From Roseovarius lutimaris (GTDB taxonomy: Bacteria > Pseudomonadota > Alphaproteobacteria > Rhodobacterales > Rhodobacteraceae), in contig NZ_FOVP01000001.1 in assembly GCF_900115165.1 (NCBI RefSeq), forward strand, positions 186,001-250,000: a stretch of 64,000 nt of DNA. The letters are read 5' to 3'. This document shows positions 36,216 to 45,346 of this stretch, piece after piece. The position numbers and the translations under genes were made by a program. The stretch's first letter is position 1, and the number at the start of each line of letters is the position of its first letter. The notes under the pieces are model-generated. The model made no database searches. It had not been told where the DNA came from and worked only from the letters and a program-made list of their open reading frames with translations.

Positions 36216-37193
36216 ATGTCACTGCTACGCATTCGCAATCTGAGCGTTGATTTTGCCACCGCATCGGGCGCCTTTCGTGCCGTTGACGGGGTCGATCAGG
36301 ACGTCGATACCGGCGAAATTCTGGCCATCGTCGGCGAAAGTGGGTCGGGCAAATCGGTGTCGATGCTGGCGCTCATGGGGCTCTTGCCCTGGACCGCGAC
36401 CATCACCGCCGACGAGATGAGCTTTGACGGCAAGGACCTGCTGAGGATGGACACGCGCGCCAAGCGCCGCATCATCGGCAACGATCTTTCGATGATCTTT
36501 CAAGAGCCGATGTCCTCGCTCAACCCGTGTTTCACGGTCGGCTGGCAAATCAAGGAATCGCTGCGCTATCACCTCGGGCTTGACCGGCGCGCGCGCCACG
36601 CCCGCGCGATCGAACTGTTCGAACAGGTCGGCATCCCCGATCCCGAAAAGCGCCTATCGGCCTTCCCGCACCAGATGTCGGGCGGCATGAACCAGCGCGT
36701 GATGATCGCCATGGCGATTGCCTGCAAACCCAAGCTCTTGATCGCGGACGAGCCGACAACCGCGCTTGACGTGACCATTCAGGCGCAGATTCTCGATCTC
36801 TTGGCCACCCTGCGTGACGAGACCGGCATGGGCCTTGTGCTGATCACCCACGACATGGGCGTGGTGGCCGAAACCGCAGAGCGCGTGAGCGTGCAATACG
36901 CCGGTCAGAAGGTCGAGGAACAGCCGGTTGTCGATCTTTTCGCCACCCCGCACCACCCCTATACGGCGGCGCTTCTGGATGCGCTGCCGGAACGGGCGAC
37001 GGACAAGTTCCTGCCGACCATCCCCGGTGTGGTGCCGGGACAGTTTGACCGTCCTTCGGGGTGCCTGTTTTCGCCGCGCTGCAAATTCGCGGATGCAAAA
37101 TGCAAGACCACGCCGCCGCCGCCGCTTGGCGCCGATCTTGGCTATGCGCGGTGTTTTTATCCCGTCAACTCTGACAAAAGGATCGCATCATGA
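36216..37193 (+). CDS. Peptide-type ABC transporter ATP-binding protein (DppD-like)
   Basis: The product is 325 aa. Walker A GESGSGKS, signature [12 protein letters not shown], Walker [13 protein letters not shown] and H-switch LITHDMG are present. The C-terminal oligopeptide-transporter extension with Cys residues ([15 protein letters not shown]) is typical of Opp/DppD proteins and may bind a cluster or metal. Confidence 0.93.
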   Translation: MSLLRIRNLSVDFATASGAFRAVDGVDQDVDTGEILAIVGESGSGKSVSMLALMGLLPWTATITADEMSFDGKDLLRMDTRAKRRIIGNDLSMIFQEPMSSLNPCFTVGWQIKESLRYHLGLDRRARHARAIELFEQVGIPDPEKRLSAFPHQMSGGMNQRVMIAMAIACKPKLLIADEPTTALDVTIQAQILDLLATLRDETGMGLVLITHDMGVVAETAERVSVQYAGQKVEEQPVVDLFATPHHPYTAALLDALPERATDKFLPTIPGVVPGQFDRPSGCLFSPRCKFADAKCKTTPPPPLGADLGYARCFYPVNSDKRIAS

Positions 37194-38149
37194 CCGAACC
37201 GGTGATGCAGGCGCGCGCGCTTGAGCGCCATTACAACGTCAGCGGCGGGCTGTTTGGCAAGACGCGGGTTCTGCGGGCGGTCGGCGGGGTCGATTTTGAC
37301 CTGACCCCCGGCAAGACCCTTGCCGTGGTCGGCGAAAGCGGCTGTGGCAAATCCACATTGGCGCGCATGGTGGCGATGATCGAAGAGCCGACCGAGGGCA
37401 CGCTGAGCCTTGATGGCAGGCCTGTGCTGCCGCAGGAATGGGCCGATCTGCGCAAATCGGTGCAGATCGTGTTTCAGGATCCCTATGGCTCGCTTAACCC
37501 GCGCCAGCGGATCAGTGCGATCTTGCAGGAGCCGCTGATCATCAACCGCAAGGATATAAGCAAGCAGGACCGTCAGGCCAAGGCGCGCGACATGCTGCGC
37601 CTTGTCGGGCTTCGCCCCGAGCATTTCGACCGATATCCGCATATGTTTTCCGGCGGTCAGCGTCAGCGGATCGCGATTGCCCGCGCCTTGATGCTTGACC
37701 CCAAGGTCGTGGTGCTCGACGAGCCGGTTTCGGCGCTTGATCTGTCGATCCAGAGCTCGATCCTGAACCTCTTGCGCGAATTGCAGGAACGGCTGCATCT
37801 GGCCTATCTTTTCATCAGCCACGACCTCAGTGTGGTGCGCCATGTGGCGGATGATCTGATCGTGATGTATCTTGGGCGCGCGGTTGAAAAGGGCCCCAAG
37901 GCGGATGTCTTTGCAAACCCGATGCACCCCTATACCAAGGCGCTTTTATCGGCCACGCCGCGCACCACGCCGAATGCGGCCAAGGAGCGGATCAAGCTGA
38001 TCGGCGAACTGCCCTCGCCGATGGCGATCCCCGATGGCTGTCCCTTCGCGCCGCGATGCTGGAAGGTGCAATCCGACTGCCGCGACGCGGTGCCGCCGCT
38101 TGCGGGCGGGACCCATAGCGCCGCCTGTTTTTACCCCGAGGGCGATTGA
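37190..38149 (+). CDS. Peptide-type ABC transporter ATP-binding protein (DppF-like)
   Basis: The product is 319 aa. Walker A GESGCGKSTLARM, QDPYGSLNPRQ (family Q-loop), signature FSGGQRQRIAIARAL, Walker B VVVLDEPVSALDLS, H-switch FISHDLSVVRHV, and the C-terminal GCPFAPRCWKVQSDC extension. Its ATG overlaps the DppD-like stop. It completes the importer. Confidence 0.93.
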   Translation: MTEPVMQARALERHYNVSGGLFGKTRVLRAVGGVDFDLTPGKTLAVVGESGCGKSTLARMVAMIEEPTEGTLSLDGRPVLPQEWADLRKSVQIVFQDPYGSLNPRQRISAILQEPLIINRKDISKQDRQAKARDMLRLVGLRPEHFDRYPHMFSGGQRQRIAIARALMLDPKVVVLDEPVSALDLSIQSSILNLLRELQERLHLAYLFISHDLSVVRHVADDLIVMYLGRAVEKGPKADVFANPMHPYTKALLSATPRTTPNAAKERIKLIGELPSPMAIPDGCPFAPRCWKVQSDCRDAVPPLAGGTHSAACFYPEGD

Positions 38150-38186
38150 GCGCGTCCCGTCGGGCGTGGTGCGGAAAGGGCAGGGC

Positions 38187-38990
38187 ATGAAGGTTGGCAT
38201 AGCGGGCACCGGCGCGATTGGTCTCACTGTGGCGCGCGCCCTCGATGCGGGCGAAATCCCCGGTTTCACCCTTACCGCGATAAGCACCCGCCGGGCCGAG
38301 CGCGCGGCAGAGGTTAACGCCGCGCTTACCACGCCGGTGCCGGTCGATGATTTTGCCGGGCTGGCCGCGCATTGTGACGTGATTATCGAATGCCTGCCAC
38401 CACAGCTTTTCCCCGAGATCGCCCGCCCGGTCCTTTTGGCCGGCAAAACCCTTGTCGTGCTCTCAGCAAGCCAGCTTTTGCAGCAGGGCGATCTTGTCGA
38501 TCTGGCAGAGGCGCATGGCGGCAAGATCATCGTGCCCTCGGGCGCCATGCTTGGGCTTGATGCGATAAAGGCGGCCGCGGTGGGCCGGCTCACCTCGGTC
38601 AGCATGACAACCCGCAAGCCGGTCGCCGGGCTCATCGGCGCGCCCTATCTTGTCAAAAACGGCATCGACCTCGGCGGCATCACAGAGCCGGTCTGTATCA
38701 TGTCCGGCAGCGTCTCGGAGATCGCCCGCGAATTTCCCGCCAACGTCAATGTTGCCGCCGCCATTAGTCTGGCCGGGCTTGGCCCTGATCTTACAAAGCT
38801 GGAAATCTGGGTCGACCCAAAGGTGACGCGCAATGTTCACAGCGTGCGGGTTACCTCCGACAGCTCTGATTTCACCATGTCGATTGAGGGGCGCCCAAGC
38901 GATGACAACCCCGCCACCGGGCGGATCACCGCGCAAAGCGTGATCGCCCTGTTGCGCCAGATGACGGCGACCCTGCGGATCGGCACCTGA
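38187..38990 (+). CDS. Aspartate dehydrogenase-like (NadX family) oxidoreductase
   Basis: The product is 267 aa. The Rossmann motif MKVGIAGTGAIGLTVARALD opens the protein. DVIIECLPPQLFPEIARPVL and VPSGAMLGLDAIKAA match NadX; EFPANVNVAAAISLAGLGPD and the C-terminal NPATGRITAQSV are family hallmarks. Known members convert L-aspartate to iminoaspartate with NAD(P)+; in catabolic neighbourhoods such as this the substrate may be another 2-amino acid or imine. Start at 38187 (GGAAAGGGCAGGGC upstream), 37 bp after the ATPase gene. Confidence 0.8.
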   Translation: MKVGIAGTGAIGLTVARALDAGEIPGFTLTAISTRRAERAAEVNAALTTPVPVDDFAGLAAHCDVIIECLPPQLFPEIARPVLLAGKTLVVLSASQLLQQGDLVDLAEAHGGKIIVPSGAMLGLDAIKAAAVGRLTSVSMTTRKPVAGLIGAPYLVKNGIDLGGITEPVCIMSGSVSEIAREFPANVNVAAAISLAGLGPDLTKLEIWVDPKVTRNVHSVRVTSDSSDFTMSIEGRPSDDNPATGRITAQSVIALLRQMTATLRIGT

Positions 38991-38996
38991 GCGGCG

Positions 38997-40610
38997 CTAG
39001 ATTTCCGCAAGAATAAGGTCAGCCGCGCGATGCGCCAGCATCATGGTTGGCGCATTGGTATTGGCCGAGGTGAGATTGGGAAAGACCGAGGCATCGACCA
39101 CGCGCAGCCCTTCTATGCCATGCAGCCGCAGGCCTGGGTCAACCACCGAACTCGCCGCATCCGCCCCCATCCGACAGGTGCCGACCGGGTGAAACACCGT
39201 GCCAGAGCGGTGGCGGAAATCCTCAAGGATCGCGGCATCGTCCATCTCGCGCAGATCCTCGCCCATGGCCGAGGCCGCAAGGCCGCTCAGGGCTGTGCTG
39301 GTGATAAGACGCTGGCACAGACGCCCGCCCGCGATCACCTGCGCGCGGTCTTCCTTGGTGGCCAGCGAATTGGGCCGGATGAGCGGCGGGGCCGCCGAAT
39401 CATTGGCGCGCAAATCAATGCGCCCGCTGCTTGTTGGGCGCGAGGGTTGAAAGCCAAGGATAAAGCCGGGAAACGGATCTGGCTTGATTACACTGCGGCT
39501 GCCGTTGGGCGCGGTGGTATAGGTGACCGGGTTGAAATAAAGCTGTTGGTCGACGCGGTTCACCCCATCAGACGAGCGGAAATAGCCGCCGCATTGATTG
39601 ACCGAAAGCGCTAGCGGCCCGCGCCGCGTCAGGGCATAGCGCAGGGCGGCGCGCAGCTTGCCAAGAAACGGCGCCAATTCGTTGTTGAGGGTGCGTTCGG
39701 TGGCGCGAAAATAGTAATTGATGCCAAGGTGATCCTGAAGATTGCCGCCCACATGCGGCGCATCCATGATCGGCGTGATGCCAAGCGATTTCAGGTGCTC
39801 TGCCGGACCGATACCCGATATCTGCAACAGGCAGGGCGAGGCCACGCTGCCCGCCGAAAGGATGATTTCGCGCCCCGCGCGCACGGTTTTGACCGTGCCC
39901 CGGTGGTGATACTCGACCGAGACCGCCCGCCGCCCGTCAAAGCCGATCTGACCAACCATCGCGCCGGTGACAAGCGTCACATTGGCCCGCCTGAGCGCCG
40001 GTTTAAGAAAGGCGCGTGCCGAGGAATTGCGCCGCCCGCCGCGCGTGTTGATCCGGTAGATCGTCGCGCCTTCCGAGGTCGTGCCGTTAAGATCATCGCA
40101 GAGCGGCAGGCCAAGTTCGCGGGCCGCGTCAAAGAAATGCCGGTTGACCGGGTGGATCTGATCCGAGACATCCTGCACATGCATCGCGCCGCTGCCCACC
40201 CGCGTGCCATCCGGGGCGACCTGGGTTTCCATCGCCTCATAGGTTTCGCGCACCGTGTCCCAGCCCCAGCCGGTAGCGCCAGACGCCTCCCAATCGTCGA
40301 AATCATGCGGCAAGCCGCGCGCATAGACCAGCGCGTTGATCGACCCCGATCCGCCCACGCCCTTGCCGCGTGGCCAATAGGCGCGCCGCCCGGCGAGGGC
40401 CGCGTCCGGCTCGGCCTCGTATTTCCAGTTTACACGCTCGTCGAAAAACGTCTTGCCATAGCCAAGCGGCAGCGCGATCCAGGGCGAGCGGCCACGCCCG
40501 CCTGCCTCAAGGATCAGAACGCTGTGGCGGCCATTCGCACTTAGCCGCTCGGCCAGCACGCAGCCTGCCGACCCCGCCCCGATGATGATGAAATCATACT
40601 CTGCAGTCAT
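38997..40610 (-). CDS. GMC-family FAD alcohol oxidoreductase
   Basis: The product is 537 aa. FAD motif YDFIIIGAGSAGCVLAERLS at the N-terminus; GMC signature 1 near PRGKGVGGSGSINALVYARG; signature 2 near GSVASPCLLQISGIGP; catalytic His in TVFHPVGTCRMG; C-terminal ANTNAPTMMLAHRAADLIL. It resembles choline dehydrogenase/alcohol dehydrogenase members and should make an aldehyde suited to the aldehyde dehydrogenase in the neighbouring operon. It converges on the NadX-like gene with 6 bp between stops. Start 40610 (MTAEYDF). Confidence 0.9.
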   Translation of the reverse strand: MTAEYDFIIIGAGSAGCVLAERLSANGRHSVLILEAGGRGRSPWIALPLGYGKTFFDERVNWKYEAEPDAALAGRRAYWPRGKGVGGSGSINALVYARGLPHDFDDWEASGATGWGWDTVRETYEAMETQVAPDGTRVGSGAMHVQDVSDQIHPVNRHFFDAARELGLPLCDDLNGTTSEGATIYRINTRGGRRNSSARAFLKPALRRANVTLVTGAMVGQIGFDGRRAVSVEYHHRGTVKTVRAGREIILSAGSVASPCLLQISGIGPAEHLKSLGITPIMDAPHVGGNLQDHLGINYYFRATERTLNNELAPFLGKLRAALRYALTRRGPLALSVNQCGGYFRSSDGVNRVDQQLYFNPVTYTTAPNGSRSVIKPDPFPGFILGFQPSRPTSSGRIDLRANDSAAPPLIRPNSLATKEDRAQVIAGGRLCQRLITSTALSGLAASAMGEDLREMDDAAILEDFRHRSGTVFHPVGTCRMGADAASSVVDPGLRLHGIEGLRVVDASVFPNLTSANTNAPTMMLAHRAADLILAEI

Positions 40611-40694
40611 TGCCGCCCGCCATTTTGTGGGTTTGCCCTGCAAGCGTTACAAACTGTGATTTGCGGGCGAAAGCGAAAACTGCGCGGGCGCCGT

Positions 40695-41543
40695 TCAACC
40701 CGGGTTATTTTCACCAAGCCGGGCCACCAGCGGGGCGAACCACTCCCAGTTTTGTGCCGCCGTGTCATTGACGATCAGGTATTTCTTGCGGGTGTATACC
40801 GGGGCCTCAACCATCTCAAACAGGTCACCGGCGCTGATATGCGGCGCCGCCAAAGCGCGCGGCAGATAGGCCGAACCGCCCCGATCAAGCAGGAACTGAA
40901 GCGCCCACCACGAGCTGTCAAAGCTGATCCGGGCGATGCCCGCATCATGATAGCTTTCGCCATGGCTGCGCCGAAAATCTTCGCCGTGATCGACAAAGAC
41001 ATAGGACGGGTCGGCCTTGATCGGCGTTACCGCGCGATCGGAATAAAGCACAAGCTCTTCGGCGGGCAGGGCGTGCACGGTCTGGGCGCCGTGGGTCACC
41101 GTCTCATAGCTCAGAATCACATCGACACGCCCCGAGCCAAGCCATTCCTCAAGATCGCGCGCATTGCCCTGATGCACCGAGACCGCCATTTCCGGGTGCC
41201 CCGACACCACGCCGTCAAAAAACGCGCGCCCCGGTCCATGCCAAAGCTCGCGGTCACAGCCAAAGGTACAGACCGAACTTAGCCCCGCAGGCAGGCCGGT
41301 TTCATAGCGCGCCTGCCGCCATAACCCGTTGATAACCCGTGCATAACGCAAAAGTTTGGTGCCCGCAGGCGTCAGCGTGGTGCCCGATTTCTGACGGTTC
41401 AGAAGCTGCTGGCCAAGCTCGTCCTCAAGCGTCTTGAGGCGCGCGGTGACGGTCGATTGGGTCACGTGAAGCTTTTGCGAGGCGCGCACCAGATTGCCGG
41501 TATCGACAATCGCCAGAAAGGTTTGCAAGGCGGTGAGGTTCAT
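40695..41543 (-). CDS. LysR-family transcriptional regulator
   Basis: The product is 282 aa. The N-terminal helix-turn-helix is standard: LTALQTFLAIVDTGNLVRASQKLHVTQSTVTARLKTLEDELGQQLLNR. The C-terminal effector domain follows. It is divergent from the flavin reductase operon and immediately upstream of the GMC gene on the same strand, so it probably controls both. Start at 41543 fits the family N-terminus. A LysR-type dyad lies 26 bp upstream of it (41569). Confidence 0.92.
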   Translation of the reverse strand: MNLTALQTFLAIVDTGNLVRASQKLHVTQSTVTARLKTLEDELGQQLLNRQKSGTTLTPAGTKLLRYARVINGLWRQARYETGLPAGLSSVCTFGCDRELWHGPGRAFFDGVVSGHPEMAVSVHQGNARDLEEWLGSGRVDVILSYETVTHGAQTVHALPAEELVLYSDRAVTPIKADPSYVFVDHGEDFRRSHGESYHDAGIARISFDSSWWALQFLLDRGGSAYLPRALAAPHISAGDLFEMVEAPVYTRKKYLIVNDTAAQNWEWFAPLVARLGENNPG

Positions 41544-41568
41544 GATTGGCGCTCTCAATTCGAATTTA

Positions 41569-41585
41569 TTGCACATAGTGCGCAA
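41569..41585. promoter_or_regulatory. Candidate LysR operator in the divergent promoter
   Basis: TTGCACATAGTGCGCAA is an imperfect 17-bp dyad containing T-N11-A, the usual LysR-type recognition pattern. It sits in the 126-bp spacer between the lysR and flavin reductase genes, the AT-rich part of which is 41560-41640. Confidence 0.55.
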
Positions 41586-41669
41586 AATAATTCGTTATCA
41601 AGAATTGAAATAGTATGCCAGTTTAACATGAACCTTTTCCAGGGCTTTGAAATGACGAAAGGACCGGCG

Positions 41670-42200
41670 ATGCTGACTGAGACCAGACCACTTGTAGAGC
41701 GCGATCGCTTTATTGGCGCGATGCGGCGGGTTGCGGCCTCGGTGACGGTGGTCACGACTGACGGTGTTGCCGGGCGCTTTGGCGCGACGGTCAGCGCGTT
41801 TTCCTCTGTTTCCGCTGATCCGCCGTCGGTTCTGATCTGTCTGAATGCCGCGAGCCGGATCGCCAAGGCGGTGGCACGGAATGGCCGCTTTTGCGTGAAT
41901 GTCTTGCCCGAATCCGGGCCGGAGCTTGCCGACCGCTTTGCCGGGCGCCACGACGCGCAGATCGCCGATCGCTTTTCGGGGGTGAACACCTTTGGCCCGC
42001 CGGGCAGCGCGCCGCTGATTGATGGGGCAACCGGATTTTTCTGCGAGGTACAACAATGCGTGACCTCGGGTAGCCATCTTATCGTGATCGGCACTGTGCA
42101 TGATGTTCTGGATGGCGAGGCACCGCCGCTGGCCTGGCGCGAGGGCGGCTATCACCGGGTCGTGCCGACCGAGAGCGCGCACCGGATGGCGGCAGAATGA
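41670..42200 (+). CDS. Short-chain flavin reductase (HpaC/RutF-like)
   Basis: The product is 176 aa. FIGAMRRVAASVTVVTTDGVAGRFGATVSAFSSVSADPPSVLICLNAASRIAKAV is the flavin_reduct fold with FMN-binding positions; GSHLIVIGTVHDV and a C-terminal His region (YHRVV) follow. It supplies reduced flavin to the luciferase-like monooxygenase two genes downstream. Start at 41670 has GAAAGGA with ideal spacing; 41652 is an alternative. Confidence 0.88.
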   Translation: MLTETRPLVERDRFIGAMRRVAASVTVVTTDGVAGRFGATVSAFSSVSADPPSVLICLNAASRIAKAVARNGRFCVNVLPESGPELADRFAGRHDAQIADRFSGVNTFGPPGSAPLIDGATGFFCEVQQCVTSGSHLIVIGTVHDVLDGEAPPLAWREGGYHRVVPTESAHRMAAE

Positions 42201-43687
42201 CAACGGGCAGGGCGATGATGAAGACCTATAAAATGCTGATTGAAGGGGCCTGGCTCGCGGCCTCGAACGGGGCGACGTTCGAGACCTTCAACCCGGCCAC
42301 CGGCACGGTTTGGGCCACCGCCCCCGAGGCCACGGCAGAGGATGTCGATCGAGCCGTGCGCGCCGCGCATCGCGCCTGTTATGAAGGGCCTTGGGCCAGC
42401 ATGACGCCAACAGCGCGCGGTCAATGCCTGCACCGGTTGGGGGATCTTTTGGCCGAACGCTCCGAGGCCTTGGGCGAGACAGAAACCCGAGATTCCGGCA
42501 AAATGTTCAAGGAAACCCGCTGGCAGGCAAAGTATATCAGTGAGTTTTTCCACTTCTACGCCGGCGCCGCCGACAAGATCAGCGGCGAGACCCTGCCGAT
42601 CGACAAGCCCGGCATGTTCGTCTTTACCAACCGCGAACCGCTTGGCGTGGTGGCCGCCGTCGTGCCCTGGAACAGCCAGCTTTTCCTGACCGCCGTCAAG
42701 ATCGGCCCGGCGCTTGCGGCCGGTAACACGGTGGTGCTGAAAACCAGCGAACACGCCCCCGCCGCGATCCTTGAGTTTGGCGAACTGCTGGCCGAGGCGG
42801 GCTTTCCCGACGGGGTGGTCAATATCATCACCGGCCATGGCGACCCTTGCGGCAAGGCCCTGACAAGTCATCCGCTTGTGGCGCGCATCAGCTTTACCGG
42901 CGGGCCGGGTGCGGCGCGCCACGTGTTGATGAACTCGACGCAGAATTTCGCGCAAGTCAGTCTTGAGTTGGGCGGCAAATCGCCCTTCATCGTCTTTGAG
43001 GACGCCGATCTTGAAAGCGCGGTCAATGGCGCGGTGGCCGGAATTTTTGGTGCCTCGGGGCAAAGCTGCGTCGCGGGCTCGCGCCTTATCGTGCACGAGG
43101 ATGTGGCGGACGAATTCCTTGCCCGCCTCACCGCCATCGCGCGCGATATCGTGATTGGCGACCCGATGGCGGAGGCAACCCAGATGGGCCCGCTCTGCAC
43201 CATGGGCCAGGTTGAGACCATCGAGCGCGAATTACGCCAAGCCGTGGCCGAGGGCGGCACCATCCTCTGTGGTGGCAAGCGGGCGGCTGCGGGGCAGCTG
43301 TTCTTTGAGCCGACGATTGTCGAGTGCCCGAGTGCCGACCTTAAAATTGTCGATACCGAGCTTTTCGGTCCGGTCCTCTGCGTGCTGCGCTTTGCCACCG
43401 AGGCCGAGGCGCTCGCCCTTGCCAACGATAGCGAACACGGGCTTGCGGCGGGGATTTTCACCCGCGATAGCGCGCGGTCCCTGCGGATGAGCCGCGCGGT
43501 GCGCGCGGGGATCGTCTGGGTCAATACCTATCGCGCGATTTCCCCGGTGGCCGAATTTGGCGGCACCAAGGGTTCCGGCTATGGGCGCGAAAGCGGGTTT
43601 CAGGCGGTCTATGACTACACCCGCCCCAAGACCGTCTGGATGAACATGTCGGACGAGCCGCTCGCCAATCCGTTTCAAATGCGCTGA
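42197..43687 (+). CDS. NAD(P)-dependent aldehyde dehydrogenase
   Basis: The product is 496 aa. Motifs: VVPWNSQLFLTAVKIGPALAAGNTVVLKTSE (coenzyme), FTGGPGAARHVL, catalytic Glu in LELGGKSP, catalytic Cys in ASGQSCVAGSR, and C-terminal GGTKGSGYGRESGF. It oxidises an aldehyde to a carboxylate in the cytosol. Its start overlaps the flavin reductase stop (ATGA). Confidence 0.93.
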   Translation: MTTGRAMMKTYKMLIEGAWLAASNGATFETFNPATGTVWATAPEATAEDVDRAVRAAHRACYEGPWASMTPTARGQCLHRLGDLLAERSEALGETETRDSGKMFKETRWQAKYISEFFHFYAGAADKISGETLPIDKPGMFVFTNREPLGVVAAVVPWNSQLFLTAVKIGPALAAGNTVVLKTSEHAPAAILEFGELLAEAGFPDGVVNIITGHGDPCGKALTSHPLVARISFTGGPGAARHVLMNSTQNFAQVSLELGGKSPFIVFEDADLESAVNGAVAGIFGASGQSCVAGSRLIVHEDVADEFLARLTAIARDIVIGDPMAEATQMGPLCTMGQVETIERELRQAVAEGGTILCGGKRAAAGQLFFEPTIVECPSADLKIVDTELFGPVLCVLRFATEAEALALANDSEHGLAAGIFTRDSARSLRMSRAVRAGIVWVNTYRAISPVAEFGGTKGSGYGRESGFQAVYDYTRPKTVWMNMSDEPLANPFQMR

Positions 43688-43701
43688 GAAAGGACAAGAC
43701 A

Positions 43702-44760
43702 ATGAAATTTCATCTGGCAATCAATCTTGAGCGCCTCGATGCTTCGCTTGATATGAAGGCGGTGCGCGATCACACGCTTGAGATGGTGCAAATGGCCGAG
43801 GCCGCCGGGTTTGAGGTTGCCTGGGCGGCAGAGCATCACGCGCTTGAGATGACCATCGCGCCCAATCCGTTTCAGATCCTGACATGGTGGGGCGAGCATA
43901 CAAAGACGATCCGCCTTGGTGTCGGTGTCGCCAATGCCGCCTATTGGCACCCGATCAAGCTTGCCGGTGAGGCGGCGATGCTTGATCTGCTCAGTGACGG
44001 GCGGCTTGAGTTTGGCATCGGCTCGGGCGCCTATCAGCGCGAGTTTGACCGCATGATGCCCGGTCTCGATCAGCGCGACAGCTGGCAATACATGCAGGAA
44101 TCGCTTCCGGTGGTGCAAAAGCTATGGGCCGGCGATTATGCGCACGCCGGCACCTATTGGCAGTTTCCCACCGCCACGTCTTGCCCCAAGCCGGTGCAGG
44201 ACAAGGTGCCGGTCTGGGTTGCCGCGCGCGCGCCGATCACCTTTGATTACGCGGTCGAACATGGCTGTGACATCATGAGCTGGCCGCTGACCATGCCGTT
44301 TTCCGAGGCCGAGGCGTATCGCGCGCGGCTTGACGATGCGATTGCCAGGAATGGCGGGCGCTATGATGGGCGGTGGGCCCTGATGCGTCACACGTCTGTT
44401 TATGAGACCGAAGAGGACCGCAGTAACGCAATGACCTCGCTGCGCCGGGTGCTGGGGCAATTCGGCAACCTGATGATGAAGCGCGGCGAGGTGGTGAACG
44501 GCTTTCCCGATCCGGTGCCTCTGGAAGAGATGGCGGGCAACGCGCGGGTTGATCCCGAGATGCTTGAGGAAAACCTCATGTTCGGGTCGCCCGATGCGGT
44601 GGTCGAAAAGCTTGCCAAATATCAAGAGCTTGGCGTCGGTGCCTTTATCTATTACGCCTCAATGGGTCTGGATATGGAGCAGCAGAAACGCTCGCTTCGC
44701 CTGTTCATAGACAAGGTGATGCCCGCCTTCGCCCAAAAGGAGCTGGCCCATGCCGGTTGA
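43702..44760 (+). CDS. Luciferase-like (LLM) flavin-dependent monooxygenase
   Basis: The product is 352 aa, bacterial luciferase TIM-barrel type: DHTLEMVQMAEAAGFEVAWAAEHHALEMTIAPNPF, IRLGVGVANAAYWHPIKLAGEAAMLDLLSDGRLEFGIGSGAYQREF. These proteins use reduced flavin and O2 to oxidise amines, amides, ketones or sulfonates. Operon partners (flavin reductase and alpha/beta hydrolase) recall the Rut pyrimidine pathway (RutA/RutF/RutD), but this is shorter and of the general LLM class. RBS AAAGGA is at 43688. It overlaps the next gene by 11 bp. Confidence 0.88.
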   Translation: MKFHLAINLERLDASLDMKAVRDHTLEMVQMAEAAGFEVAWAAEHHALEMTIAPNPFQILTWWGEHTKTIRLGVGVANAAYWHPIKLAGEAAMLDLLSDGRLEFGIGSGAYQREFDRMMPGLDQRDSWQYMQESLPVVQKLWAGDYAHAGTYWQFPTATSCPKPVQDKVPVWVAARAPITFDYAVEHGCDIMSWPLTMPFSEAEAYRARLDDAIARNGGRYDGRWALMRHTSVYETEEDRSNAMTSLRRVLGQFGNLMMKRGEVVNGFPDPVPLEEMAGNARVDPEMLEENLMFGSPDAVVEKLAKYQELGVGAFIYYASMGLDMEQQKRSLRLFIDKVMPAFAQKELAHAG

Positions 44761-45346
44761 GATCAGGCGCACGCTCACATTGGTGCAAACCACCTTTAAG
44801 GAAGGCTTCAAGGAGGTGGCAGACCCCACCAAGCTTGTTTCGGCGCTTGCAATCATCCGCAACCCTTGGTTCGGGCGCGGCCATGTCGAAGACCTTGGCC
44901 CCGAAATCCGCGCCGCCGGGCCGGTGCTTGGCCAGCTTCTGACCGATATGATCCTTGCGGTGACCGGCGACACGCTTGAGGGCTATGGCAAGGCCTCGAT
45001 TGTCGGCATGGGCGGCGAGATCGAGCATGCGCAAGGGCTGACGCATACGCTGTGGTTTGGCAACAAGTTCCGCGATGCGCTCAAGGCCAAGACCTATCTC
45101 GCCTTTACCAACACCCGCGGCGCGGCGGGCACATCGCTCATGATCCCGTTGATGGACAAGGACGATGCCGGACGGCGCTCGCATTATCAGACGATCCACA
45201 CCACCGTGCCCGACGCCCCCGCCGATGACGAGATCATCATCGCGCTTGGTGCCTCGGTGGGCGGGCATCCCAATCACCGGATCGGCGACCGCTACGCCGA
45301 TCTACGCGAGATGGGCCATGATCCTGATAATCCGGCGGGGGTCTGA
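44750..45346 (+). CDS. AA_synth (DUF1185, PF06684-like) protein
   Basis: The product is 198 aa: EIRRTLTLVQTTFKEGFKEVADPTKLVSALAIIRNPWFGRG, GGEIEHAQGLTHTLWFGNKFRDA and MDKDDAGRRSHYQTIHTTVPDAPADDEIIIALGASVGGHPNHRIGDR match the AA_synth family. Members recur in catabolic operons with LLM monooxygenases, but no reaction is established. The overlap with the LLM gene and 0-bp gap to the next gene show that it is part of the pathway. Confidence 0.82.
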   Translation: MPVEIRRTLTLVQTTFKEGFKEVADPTKLVSALAIIRNPWFGRGHVEDLGPEIRAAGPVLGQLLTDMILAVTGDTLEGYGKASIVGMGGEIEHAQGLTHTLWFGNKFRDALKAKTYLAFTNTRGAAGTSLMIPLMDKDDAGRRSHYQTIHTTVPDAPADDEIIIALGASVGGHPNHRIGDRYADLREMGHDPDNPAGV

